Below, one piece after another: positions 15,886 through 24,929 of a DNA stretch of 64,000 nucleotides. Both the position numbers and the translations under genes were made by a program. Origin of the DNA: Rhodospirillaceae bacterium (GTDB lineage: Bacteria > Pseudomonadota > Alphaproteobacteria > Reyranellales > Reyranellaceae); the NCBI GenBank assembly GCA_009772935.1, contig WOUR01000030.1, positions 1 to 64,000 on the forward strand, written 5' to 3'. Every line of letters starts with the position of its first letter. Position 1 is the first letter of the stretch. The notes under the pieces were generated by a model. The model searched no databases, was not told the origin of the DNA, and saw only the letters and a program-made list of their open reading frames with translations.

Positions 15886-17430
15886 TCAGTGGTAGTAGCG
15901 GGAACCGCGGATGTTGGGATGATCGAGCGGTAGTTCCGGCGCCGGGGAGGCGCGCGGCAGCGGCTGGCGATCGAGGCCGTTCTGGAGAATCGAGTTGATC
16001 GAGCCGTAGGATCGGGCGCCGATCTCGAGCCCTCGTTTGCATGCGGCTTCGAGCCGCTCGACGCCGTACTGGCGAGCGAGCCGCAGGATGCCGAGACAAG
16101 CGCGGAAGCCCTGCTCGGGATGGGGCCGGCTGCGCAGGATCACGTCGACCAGGGTGGCGGTGTCGGCTCCGATGGCGGTGGCCTCGCGCTGGATGCGCTC
16201 GTGGGTCCAGCCGGCGTGGCGGCGATGGGAACTCGGCATGTGCTCGGTCACGGTGGTGTGGCGGCCGCGGGCACCGCCCAGCAGATGGCAGGCGACCCGC
16301 TCGCCCTTGTAAAACAGCTCGACGGTGCGCTGGGTGATGCGCGCTTCGAGCTGCTGGCGCAGCAGGCGATGGGGCACCGAGTAGTAATGGCCGTCGATGT
16401 CGACATGGTAGTCGAGCGCGACGCGGCGCCGGCGCCACTCGGCGTAGACGTAGGGCTCGACCGGCAGGGCGGCCAGCGCCGGCCGATCGAGCTCGTCGAA
16501 CAGCTGGCGGCGGCTCACGCCCAATCGCCGCATCGGCCGGCCGTTCAGCTCGCCGAGCAGCGCCCCGATCGCGCTGTTCAGCTCGGCCAGCGAGAAGAAG
16601 CGCTGGTTGCGCAGGCGGGCCAGGATCCAGCGCTCGACCACCTGCACGCCGACCTCGACCTTGGCCTTGTCGCGTGGCCTTCGCGGCCGGGCCGGCAGGA
16701 TCGCCGTGCCGTAGTGGGTGGCGAAGTCCTGGTAGGTCGGGTTCAGTCCGGGCTCGTGCCAGTTGGCCTTGAGCACGCCGGCCTTGAGGTTGTCGGGCAC
16801 GATCTGGCGCGGCACGCCGCCCAAGAACGTCAGTGCACGCACGTGTGCGCCGATCCAGTCGGGCAGCGTCTGCGTCCAGGTCGCCTCGGCGTAGGTGTAG
16901 TTCGACGCGCCCAGCACGGCGACGAAGATCTGAGCGGTGCGGACCTCGCCGGTGCGACCGTCGACCAGCTCGACGGTCTGGCCAGCATAGTCGACGAACA
17001 GCCGCTCGCCGGCCGGATGGACCTGCCGCATGGTGGGCGACAGCCGGCTCTCCCACTCCTCGTAGAGCTCGCAGAAGCGCGAGTAGCCGTAGCCCTCGGG
17101 CGCACCGGCCCGGTACTCCTGCCACAGCAGCATCAGGGTGACGCCCGGCCGGCGCAACTCGCGATGCAGGCCGGCCCAGTCAGGCTCGGGCTTGCGCCGC
17201 ATCCCCGCCGCGGGGCCGCCGCGCACGAACAGCAGCGCCTCCAGCGCCGTGTCGGTCAGCCCTTCGGGCAACGGCCAGCTCAGCCCGGCCGCCACCGCCC
17301 GACCGGCGTAGTCGCTCACGGTGCTGCGCGCCAGGCGCGTGCTGCGCGCGATCGCCCGGTCGCTCAGCCCCTCGGCCCTGAGCCGCAATATCTCCCTGAC
17401 ACTACGCATCGGCACTCTCTCGGCTGGCAT
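15886..17430 (-). CDS. istA: IS21 transposase IstA
   Basis: This 514-residue DDE transposase starts with an HTH (GLSDRAIARSTRLARSTVSDY) that binds the subterminal repeats. The RNase H-like core includes the first acidic residue at LFVDYAGQ, the second around IVPDNLKAG and the third in KAKVEVGVQ. The C-terminal Mu-transposase-like extension is full length. The start at 17430 has a GGGGAGAG site; the ATG at 17409 is an alternative. It is intact, with no frameshift. Confidence 0.95.
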   Translation of the reverse strand: MPAERVPMRSVREILRLRAEGLSDRAIARSTRLARSTVSDYAGRAVAAGLSWPLPEGLTDTALEALLFVRGGPAAGMRRKPEPDWAGLHRELRRPGVTLMLLWQEYRAGAPEGYGYSRFCELYEEWESRLSPTMRQVHPAGERLFVDYAGQTVELVDGRTGEVRTAQIFVAVLGASNYTYAEATWTQTLPDWIGAHVRALTFLGGVPRQIVPDNLKAGVLKANWHEPGLNPTYQDFATHYGTAILPARPRRPRDKAKVEVGVQVVERWILARLRNQRFFSLAELNSAIGALLGELNGRPMRRLGVSRRQLFDELDRPALAALPVEPYVYAEWRRRRVALDYHVDIDGHYYSVPHRLLRQQLEARITQRTVELFYKGERVACHLLGGARGRHTTVTEHMPSSHRRHAGWTHERIQREATAIGADTATLVDVILRSRPHPEQGFRACLGILRLARQYGVERLEAACKRGLEIGARSYGSINSILQNGLDRQPLPRASPAPELPLDHPNIRGSRYYH

Positions 17431-17503
17431 CGGCTCTCCCCTGCTGCAGGCCGGGGGAGCCTATGCGGTTCAACCAGAGATCGAGCGCCCGCCACCCACA
17501 GGG

Positions 17504-17623
17504 GGGCCGACTTCAAATCGGAATCGGTGGCCGACTTCCGTCGGAACAGGTGGCCGGCTTCAAATCGGAATCAGCGGCCGACTTCAGATCGGAATGGGTG
17601 GCCGACTTGCGTCGGAATCCGCA
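17504..17623. repeat. IS21 right-end subterminal repeats
   Basis: Five tandem-like copies of a repeat with a GGCCGACTTC half and an ATCGGAAT-like half are inverted relative to the left-end array. The last one overlaps the terminal inverted repeat that closes with CCGCA. Confidence 0.85.
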
Positions 17624-17631
17624 GGCACGGA
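17624..17631. repeat. IS21 target-site duplication, right copy
   Basis: GGCACGGA follows the element's terminal CA and is identical to 14972-14979. Confidence 0.92.
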
Positions 17632-18505
17632 TGTTTCGGCGCTTGACCATATGCTCGGCGATCACGCCACGATCCCCACCGACCGCGGTCTGTTCCTTGC
17701 TGAAACCTGGCGGCTCCATCCCGCAATCTGTTCTTTCACCTCAGAGATGTTCTACGAGAGCCGGTTGCTTCCTCGGCCGGGTCTCGAGTTGCAGACGATA
17801 AACTCATCTGGCTCGGTCGCCGGATCTGGCCTTCGCTATCTTCCCGTAATTCATCATGGCAACCAGAGTTCCTCGCCGGAGGAAGCCGACGCCGTCCAAG
17901 CGCTCGTCCAGAGCATCTTCGCTTCGAACACAACATGGGTTGATCGTGCTGGCGACGAAAACCCAGTCACCCTTGACGACATTCTGATCATCGCCCCCTA
18001 CAACGCTCAAGTGTTCGAGCTACAGGAGCGCTTGCCCGGCGCGCGCATCGGCACGGTCGACAAATTCCAAGGCCAGGAAGCTCCCATCGTCATCTACTCG
18101 ATGACCACTTCTAGCCATGCGGATGCGCCGCGCGGCATGGAGTTTCTCTATAGCGCCAACCGCCTGAACGTCGCCACGTCACGAGCGAAATGCCTCTGCA
18201 TTCTGGTCGCGGCGCCGGCCGTCTTCGAGGCTGAGTGTCGCACACCTAGCCAAATGCAGCTTGCGAATGCCTTCTGCCGCTATCTCGAACTAGCAACGGC
18301 GCTCCAACAGGCCAGCACTACGAGGGGCGGCATTGAGCCACTCGACGGGATTAGCCATGATCTTAGCGGCACCAACCTTCGTCAGACTTCCGTCGTCTCG
18401 GCGGTCTCGCCCATGTTGACGATTCGGCGTGCTAATGCCGGCACTGCCTCAGGTCGCATGCGGTCGGCCGCGAAACCCACGGCCAGCAGCTCATGGCTCA
18501 GATAG
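17632..18505 (+). pseudogene. SF1 helicase remnant, right part
   Basis: This holds the C-terminal helicase motifs in frame with the left part: motif IV-like AETWRLHPAICSF, motif V around VDKFQGQEAP (glutamine-rich Rad3/Upf1-like form) and motif VI region YSANRLNVATSRAK. It is the second RecA lobe of an Upf1-like SF1 helicase. The conserved core ends near 18290; the remaining frame to 18505 crosses over the 3' end of the convergent Lhr-like gene by 124 bp and has no family resemblance. The gene therefore has a lost 5' half, an IS insertion and a doubtful 3' end. Confidence 0.85.
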
Positions 18506-20655
18506 GGGTCGTACTTTTCGCGTATCAGATTGCCGACACTGGCAGCAAGATGCACGGGATCAGGCGCGCCAACATTCACAAAACTACGCAAGATATCGCG
18601 CACTACGTCCTCTTGCTGACGATGCACTTCGAGCATAATGCCGCGCATCGACACTTCGAGGCCGCGTTCCTTCAGCGCCATTAGCAATGTCGACGTCGCA
18701 ATCGAGCCGGCCCAGGGAAACAGGAAGATATCGCCATCGCTATCAACGATGCCGCGTCGATCGAGGTCGAGGCGCCGGTATTCGTCACGCCCCTCGCCTA
18801 GAAGCCGAGCCGCGATAGGATCGAGATAAGTCGGAACGTCGGTCCCGCGATAGACCTTTCGCATTTCTGACACGACCATGTCGTGCAGGTCCCCTCCCTC
18901 GCCGCCAAACATTGGCGGCACGCCTGCAGTCGATGGCGTCACGACCACGATCTTTTCTCGATCGAGCACTTCCAATACCTGCCAGCGTCTTCCCGAGAAA
19001 ATGATTGTCATGCCTGGCGCAAGCACGGCCAGTATCGGCAGCGTACCAAGGTCCTTGCCCTCGTAGACTACGCGATATTCGTCATGGCTCTGAAAGACAG
19101 CATAGAAGTCGTAGTGATCGACGATGCGCTCTCCAACTTCCCCCAGCAGCAGGGTGCCATCGGGTGCTTGCTCGATCAGCCGGTGATCGGTCGACCCCAA
19201 AGAACGAAGCACCCCAGCGAAAGCATCCTGAGACACGCCAGAAAATGCGCCACGGACACATAGGGTCTGGTGAATTCTCGAAGCCGTCGCACCACCATAC
19301 TGGGTGATTACGGCGAGGATCTGTTGAGCCAAAGTCGAGAGGTGCAACGCCCCCAATCTCGGGGGCTCGAACCACTTGGCGACCAATAGCTGAACCATTG
19401 CGACCGATTGCACCAGCTGACAACGGAGCGCGTCAGCGGGATGAAGATCGTTCGATAGTTCTCGCTCGGCGATGTAGACCCGCAAAACGGATGGCGTATC
19501 ACGACGGCCAGAGCGCCCGAGACGCTGGCGAAGAGATGACACCGACCAAGGCGCACCGATCTGGGCGACACTTTGTATGGCGCCAATGTCTATTCCCAGC
19601 TCTAGCGTCGAAGTGCAGACAGCCGTAGTAGGCAACTTGCCTTCACGCAGGCGGTCCTCAACGAATTCCCGATGGGCGCGTGATAGGTTCGCGTGATGGG
19701 CAAAGAACTCCTCGGGCACACCGAGCTTCTCGCTCGCTTGGCGCAACAGGTCCGCATAAACCTCGACGTTCGCCCGTGACCCGGCGAATACTAACCCATT
19801 GTCACCACGCATCGTCTGAAAGACGTCGTTGGCGATCTGGCGCATGTAGAGCAGCTCGCTCTCGTCCAGATCTACCTTCGCTCCGAGGTTAGCGGCCTGC
19901 GGCCTAATACGTGGTTCAAGGCGTTCGTAGCCACGCACCCGCAAAAGCAACGATGCGCCCTCACTTGCTCCTTCAAGAACTCTTACCTTGCCTGCCAGAT
20001 CAGGTCTCAAGAACTCACCCGCCAGCTCCATACTGCCCAGCGTCGCAGAAAGCCCGATGCGGCGAATCGGGTGCCTCACCGCAAGGTCCAACCGGCCCAG
20101 TAGAGACTGCAGCTGTTTCCCCCGTTCCTGGCCAATGAAGGCATGCAATTCGTCGATCACAACGAATTGAGCCGCCGAGAAAAGCCCAGCCACCTCCTGC
20201 CCTCTGCGCACGAACAACGCTTCGAGCGACTCTGGAGTTATTAGGACGATGCCGTTCGGGTTCTTTCGGGCCTTTGCTTTGATCGATGCCGATACGTCAC
20301 CGTGCCAGCGATAAACCGGCAGGTTGACGAGCTCGCAAAGCTCGTCGAGACGCCTAAATTGATCATTTATGAGTGCCTTTAGCGGACTGATGTAGATCGC
20401 CTTAAAGCCCACACCTGACGCCTCGGCTATCTGCGAAATGATGGGCAGGAACGCCGCTTCGGTCTTACCGCCCGCCGTAGCTGCAGAGATGATCAAGTCG
20501 TCAGAAGTGTCCAAGACAGCAGGAATAGCCTGCTCTTGGATCGGCCTTAGCTCCTTCCAGTCCTTGCTCCAGATCCAGCGCCGTACCGGCTCGCTGAGCC
20601 GGTCGAAGCCTGAAGAGGGACTGCTAGAGCTTGAAGGCGGTGAGCTGGTCGCCAT
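18382..20655 (-). CDS. Lhr-like DEAD/DEAH helicase of the Shango-type cluster
   Basis: This 757-residue SF2 helicase has Q-motif region RPIQEQAI, Walker A SAATAGGKTE, Walker B DELH in VVIDELHAF, SATL, and the Lhr signature QRLGRSGRRD before a C-terminal winged-helix-like region. It fits the third gene (SngC-type) of Shango, an anti-phage system made of a TerB protein, an ATPase and a helicase. Its start at 20655 lies 32 bp inside the ATPase gene, so translation is coupled. Both catalytic boxes are intact. Exact molecular action of the helicase in the system is not known to me. Confidence 0.88.
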   Translation of the reverse strand: MATSSPPSSSSSPSSGFDRLSEPVRRWIWSKDWKELRPIQEQAIPAVLDTSDDLIISAATAGGKTEAAFLPIISQIAEASGVGFKAIYISPLKALINDQFRRLDELCELVNLPVYRWHGDVSASIKAKARKNPNGIVLITPESLEALFVRRGQEVAGLFSAAQFVVIDELHAFIGQERGKQLQSLLGRLDLAVRHPIRRIGLSATLGSMELAGEFLRPDLAGKVRVLEGASEGASLLLRVRGYERLEPRIRPQAANLGAKVDLDESELLYMRQIANDVFQTMRGDNGLVFAGSRANVEVYADLLRQASEKLGVPEEFFAHHANLSRAHREFVEDRLREGKLPTTAVCTSTLELGIDIGAIQSVAQIGAPWSVSSLRQRLGRSGRRDTPSVLRVYIAERELSNDLHPADALRCQLVQSVAMVQLLVAKWFEPPRLGALHLSTLAQQILAVITQYGGATASRIHQTLCVRGAFSGVSQDAFAGVLRSLGSTDHRLIEQAPDGTLLLGEVGERIVDHYDFYAVFQSHDEYRVVYEGKDLGTLPILAVLAPGMTIIFSGRRWQVLEVLDREKIVVVTPSTAGVPPMFGGEGGDLHDMVVSEMRKVYRGTDVPTYLDPIAARLLGEGRDEYRRLDLDRRGIVDSDGDIFLFPWAGSIATSTLLMALKERGLEVSMRGIMLEVHRQQEDVVRDILRSFVNVGAPDPVHLAASVGNLIREKYDPYLSHELLAVGFAADRMRPEAVPALARRIVNMGETAETTEV

Positions 20656-21961
20656 TGGCCTTTACCTCAGAGCCAGGCGCTGCCATCGGCATCACCAGCG
20701 GCTCGCCATCCTCAGGAACCGCTGTCGAAATATCGGCCGCATCGACCAGCTCTTGCCATTTCGCCCCTGGATTTTGCTCGAGCACCGACAGGAGATTAAC
20801 GAAAGCGGTGACGGTATTGCGTGGTGTACGGAAATACGCATCGCCGATCCTCTTGGAGCAGTGGCTCATGAAGGCCGTGAGCGCTGCATCGGGTACCAGG
20901 TAACGACTCGCATCGCCGGCCGCGAACACGTTACGAATGTTCCGCAGCAACACGAAAAGGTCTTCTTGCGTGAGATTCTGCAACCGAAGTACAGGGCCGG
21001 AAAGATCCACCAAGCCATTTTGGGCAAAGCGATTCTCGGCCAGACGGGACTGAAGCGCCGAGTAGCTGTATAGGCCACGACGAGGATCCATAAGAAACTC
21101 TGGCGTGCCGCCCATCAGAAAGCCGATGCCGGCGGCTCCACCTTGGAGCACGTCATTCAAGATGCGAAGTATCTGCTCATAGTTAGCGCTACGTGAGGCC
21201 GAGTTCGTGAGCTTGTAGAGATTGACCATCTCGTCGAGAACGACCAACAGGCCGCCATAACCAGCAAGCCGCATGAAGGCAGCGTAGAGCTTGAGATAGT
21301 CATAGAAGCGACCATCATCGATGATTTCACGAACACCCAAGGCCGCTTTTGCCTCGGTGCGTGTTCCATATTCGGCCCGCAACCATCGCAGCGCCGCTGT
21401 TTTACCTTCTTCACTTCCCTCGTCATACGCTCGGCAGTAGTGCTGCAGCACAGTGGCAAAATCGAACCCCGAAACCAGATCTTGTAGCGGTGCCAACCGC
21501 CTCTGAATTTCATCTTCGACTTTGACGTTGCTCGTCTTTGCTTCTTGCAACGCGTCGCCGACAAAACGCTCTACGATACTCGCCAGCGCACCACCGTCGG
21601 GCCTGGTTCTGGTCGAAAGATTCCGCGTCAGCTCGTTAAATAGGGAGCGCGCTTGCCCGTCGGTGGCGTGCAAGCGACGAGAGGGGGCCAAGTCGGCACT
21701 CATCACGACGACCTTGCGTTCCAACGCCACCAATCGAATCAGATTCATAAAGAATGTCTTACCGGCCCCATAGTCGCCGATAACGAACCGAATCCCCGCG
21801 CCTCCGTCGGCGATGCGCCCGATGTCCTTGATCAGCTCTTCGACTTCGGGAGCGCGGCCGACTTGAATGTGCTGCAGGCCAAGTTTGGGGACAACACCAG
21901 CTCTCAGTGCCTGCACGATCACATCGCGCTCGCGCGGCTTTATGGGGGTCGAATCAGGCAT
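20624..21961 (-). CDS. DUF2791/BrxD-like ATPase of the Shango-type cluster
   Basis: This is a P-loop ATPase of 445 residues: Walker A IGDYGAGKTFF (about 61-71), Walker B GLLVVLDEMVNLY, and a sensor region GFLMGGTPEF, followed by the helical domain seen in DUF2791 proteins such as BREX BrxD. With the TerB protein in front and the helicase behind it matches the ATPase gene (SngB-type) of Shango. It starts 8 bp inside the end of the TerB gene. The BREX hallmarks BrxA/B/C, PglX and PglZ are absent from the window, so BREX is not the better call. Confidence 0.87.
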   Translation of the reverse strand: MPDSTPIKPRERDVIVQALRAGVVPKLGLQHIQVGRAPEVEELIKDIGRIADGGAGIRFVIGDYGAGKTFFMNLIRLVALERKVVVMSADLAPSRRLHATDGQARSLFNELTRNLSTRTRPDGGALASIVERFVGDALQEAKTSNVKVEDEIQRRLAPLQDLVSGFDFATVLQHYCRAYDEGSEEGKTAALRWLRAEYGTRTEAKAALGVREIIDDGRFYDYLKLYAAFMRLAGYGGLLVVLDEMVNLYKLTNSASRSANYEQILRILNDVLQGGAAGIGFLMGGTPEFLMDPRRGLYSYSALQSRLAENRFAQNGLVDLSGPVLRLQNLTQEDLFVLLRNIRNVFAAGDASRYLVPDAALTAFMSHCSKRIGDAYFRTPRNTVTAFVNLLSVLEQNPGAKWQELVDAADISTAVPEDGEPLVMPMAAPGSEVKANGDQLTAFKL

Positions 21962-24770
21962 GTGCCATCCTAGTCATATTGCCAACGAGCTGACTGTGAA
22001 CCTTGATCGGGTCACCGTCTTCCAAAAGAGCATCTCCGAACCGATCGAATGACCATTCGTTAATTGTCTCTACTGCACCGTCGGTCATAAGGTCATGCGA
22101 CTTTGCCAGCGTATCGAGTTCCTGGCGCTGCCATTCGAGGCGCGAAAGCGCTTCCATCAGAAAGCCTCGGTACTGCGGCGCCAGACCCTCGAATTCATTC
22201 GCCGGCTCGGCCGATGGCGCCTCGCTGGCATCCTTGTCTGGCACTACGACTTTTTCAACGGCCAGCTCAGATGGATCGGCATCCTCTGCAAAGACCTTTG
22301 AAAGAAGCTGATTCACTCGCTGCGTGCTCTCGCTGATAGCCTTGAGCCGATCTGGGTCGAGGCGAATCTCAGTTGTTGCCCCGGCCACCTGCGGCTTCTT
22401 CGGGATCGAGAAGCCGGGCGCAGACTGATCTCCCAGTTGGATCGGCACTAGGCCATTCTGGGCTGCTTCGGCCATCTTTGCGTGAAGATCACTAAGAACG
22501 CCGTCTTGGTTCAGCCCAAGCACCTTATAGATGCGCTGTAGCGCATCGACCTCAGCCGGGCGAACATCGGCATCGACAGAAGCCACCGACAAGGCGATCT
22601 GTCCAAGCTGTTGCCGATCGTCCGGCGAGAGAGCACTTAGTCTCGATTTCAGGGCGTTGAGCTCCGGCGGTACGGCCAGTAGCCACTGTAGGTGAGCTTG
22701 CAGGTCGATCCGCCCTCGGTCGCTCAATTTTGCGGCTGCCTGAGCCAGTTGAAACAACCGCTGCTGTTCGTTGGCCGACAGATTCCTGTCCGCATGCGCG
22801 ACGAAGACGGCAAAAAGTAGAGAAAGGCTTGCCAGCCGGTAAGTCGCTAGTTCAGCGTCGGGCATTTCGCCGCCCTTGTAGCGGTATAGAACAAAGGGCT
22901 GGCCCGCTTTTGGCAACTGCAATGAGACACGCGGGTTCGGCATCAACGCCACGTCAAATCCAGCCAGCACTTCCGCGCAGGCCCTAATTGCCGTCCGCCC
23001 GTAAGCGACGTTACCACTCCCATTGATCCTTGAGAGGAGCTCGCCTGAATCGACCAGTGCCGGCCCCTTCTCAAGGACCGAATCGAGCCAGGCGCGAAGT
23101 TTACGTACGTCTTCGCCGTCTACCTTGTGCACGAGTTCCGGCGGCAACAACGCCATCGCCTGAATGCTGCCGCGTCCGTCCGGACGGCGCCCGAGAAACC
23201 GGCTGTAGGCATCAAGATCAGTCATGCAGGCATCGACGATGGGCCGCATCTTGTTCATGGGGCCACTTAGGCCGACTATGTCCGGCAAATCGCCGATGGC
23301 ATGTGCAAGGTCGACCTGAAACGACGCAGAAGCTGCTCGATAGCTCCAGGCTAACCGTTTCTTAGGCGGATTGAGTTTGAACCCGCTCGGGTATGCTAGG
23401 TCGAACCGAATATGAAATAGGTCCTGAAATTCGGTCGCGGCACGGCTTGCCGCTGTCCTGAGATTGGTTTCAGGGTCGTTGACGGCCCAGGCAAACATCC
23501 AGTTCCAAGGAATTGTCTTACCTTCGCCGAGAAGCTGGCCAACCCCGAGCCTAACTGAGAGCGGCAGCTCGTAGTCACCCTGGTTTGCCGGCGTCTCGTC
23601 TTCATAGAACTTGCGATTTTGATTTACCAACCGCGCTGCTTCTAAAAGCTGCCGAGCGTATCGGTTTACCGAGTAGTTCTTTCCGTACAGCTCGTGAAGA
23701 CGCTTTACCTCGCCAACCAAGGCATCGTACTCGTCTCTAACGCGATCGAGCATCAAACGTCTTTCGAGACCATAAAAATATAGAAAGACGTAGCCAATAC
23801 CTGCCGAAGGATCCCGCTTACCGCTCGACAACCACCTGAGATAGTAGCCGCGAGCCTCCGGAGATACCTCGCTGTAGCAAGGGTAGTAGGGCATCTCTGG
23901 CACGCTGCCGCGTGGATCAGCGACAGGGAGCTTCGGGTTAATCAGACAGTTGTCAGGCCCTCGTCCATCCTGACGAATGAGCTCTGCTCCGACGTAGACC
24001 ATCCCATCCGGCACCGTGAAGCCAGCGACCGATACCGTCTTACCGACATGGATCCACGTCAGACTACTCTGCTTTTGCAGTGTTTCAGGAGTCGGGGGAG
24101 TAGACGAATAGTAACGGTTCGCCCCGTAGCTCGGGACAGTCGACCTGCTGCTGACAGTTACAGTTGTCTGAAAGCTGGCAACTTGACTCGATGCCGCGGC
24201 GAGCTTCTCCTCAGCCAGACGTGCCGCTCGCCCCCGTCTCCATACGAAAAAGACAATACCGGCAACGATCAAGAAAACTATCAGGCCACCATTGCTCCCG
24301 CCCTGCGACTGGCTGGTTGTGGCAGGCGCCGCGGGAGGCCTTGCTGGCGTTTGAGGCGCGGACACTGGCGGCGCCGATTTGATCGGCCCCCGTGGCGGCT
24401 GGCTAGAAGCCGGTGGGGCAGGAGGAGAAACAGGGGGAGCCGCCGTCAGGGCTGGCACCTTCAGCAGCCCTAAAGCTCTAAGGGTGGGCTCATCGGCAGT
24501 CCCTGTCACAGGAACCGCATTCTTGCGCTGAAATGCTTCCAGGGCGGCCCGTGTCAGCGGCCCCATAATGCCGTCTATCGGCCCAACTTCGTATCCACGA
24601 GCCTGAAGCGCCTGCTGCGCCGCGCGTAGTTCATCTTGTGGTGCCTGGCCGTAGGCAGGAGCAATGCCAATGACAAAGATGCTCGCGAGCAGAACAAAGC
24701 GCCGCTTCCAATAGCGCAAATGCTGATGCTTGTCGGAGGTAAACCACCCGACGACGCCGGCCTTTGCCAA
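21954..24770 (-). CDS. Signal-anchored TerB-domain protein of the Shango-type cluster
   Basis: This 938-residue protein is compound. It has an N-terminal signal-peptide-like stretch (KRRFVLLASIFVIGIAPAYG), a peptidoglycan-binding PG_binding_1 repeat at about 45-105 (ARGYEVGPIDGIMGPLT in part), a proline-rich linker and a transmembrane helix around 160-185 (LIVFLIVAGIVFFVW). A large cytoplasmic part follows with TerB_N, a TerB-like core and a TerB_C end. It corresponds to the TerB gene (SngA-type) of Shango, here with an extra cell-wall-binding front. The frame opens with TTG at 24770; a TTG at 24719 directly before the signal is equally plausible. Tellurite resistance is not implied. Confidence 0.85.
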   Translation of the reverse strand: MAKAGVVGWFTSDKHQHLRYWKRRFVLLASIFVIGIAPAYGQAPQDELRAAQQALQARGYEVGPIDGIMGPLTRAALEAFQRKNAVPVTGTADEPTLRALGLLKVPALTAAPPVSPPAPPASSQPPRGPIKSAPPVSAPQTPARPPAAPATTSQSQGGSNGGLIVFLIVAGIVFFVWRRGRAARLAEEKLAAASSQVASFQTTVTVSSRSTVPSYGANRYYSSTPPTPETLQKQSSLTWIHVGKTVSVAGFTVPDGMVYVGAELIRQDGRGPDNCLINPKLPVADPRGSVPEMPYYPCYSEVSPEARGYYLRWLSSGKRDPSAGIGYVFLYFYGLERRLMLDRVRDEYDALVGEVKRLHELYGKNYSVNRYARQLLEAARLVNQNRKFYEDETPANQGDYELPLSVRLGVGQLLGEGKTIPWNWMFAWAVNDPETNLRTAASRAATEFQDLFHIRFDLAYPSGFKLNPPKKRLAWSYRAASASFQVDLAHAIGDLPDIVGLSGPMNKMRPIVDACMTDLDAYSRFLGRRPDGRGSIQAMALLPPELVHKVDGEDVRKLRAWLDSVLEKGPALVDSGELLSRINGSGNVAYGRTAIRACAEVLAGFDVALMPNPRVSLQLPKAGQPFVLYRYKGGEMPDAELATYRLASLSLLFAVFVAHADRNLSANEQQRLFQLAQAAAKLSDRGRIDLQAHLQWLLAVPPELNALKSRLSALSPDDRQQLGQIALSVASVDADVRPAEVDALQRIYKVLGLNQDGVLSDLHAKMAEAAQNGLVPIQLGDQSAPGFSIPKKPQVAGATTEIRLDPDRLKAISESTQRVNQLLSKVFAEDADPSELAVEKVVVPDKDASEAPSAEPANEFEGLAPQYRGFLMEALSRLEWQRQELDTLAKSHDLMTDGAVETINEWSFDRFGDALLEDGDPIKVHSQLVGNMTRMAHA

Positions 24771-24929
24771 CTCAAGTGCCCCCTATCCCCAGGGCATATT
24801 TCACGTCACATCGCGCTCTTTGGCAACAACCTTGCAGAACTAAAGGCTGATGCTACCGGCAGATGCCGCGGCAAGCGCCCGCCAACAAACGGTGGCCTAA
24901 TTGGCCTTTGCATAGGCGTGAAGATTTGG

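Larger units (their letters stand above)
14980..17623. mobile_element. IS21-family insertion sequence, 2644 bp, complete
   Basis: The ends are TGCGGATTCCG at 14980 and its inverse complement ending at 17623, terminating in TG...CA as IS21 elements do. Subterminal arrays of about 20-bp repeats with the core GATTCCGAT...GTCGGCC are found at both ends (four at 14980-15074, five at 17504-17623, inverted), the known pattern of IstA-binding sites. Inside, istA and istB lie in the usual order with a 12-bp gap, both intact. The exact 8-bp duplication and intact frames indicate a recent insertion that may still be active. Confidence 0.95.

Noticed and set aside
20624..21961. BREX system (BrxD)
   Set aside because: The ATPase is DUF2791, but BrxA, BrxB, BrxC, PglX and PglZ are missing; the TerB/helicase context fits Shango better.
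21954..24770. Tellurite resistance
   Set aside because: TerB domains occur in defence and stress systems; no TerC, TerD or TerZ is present.
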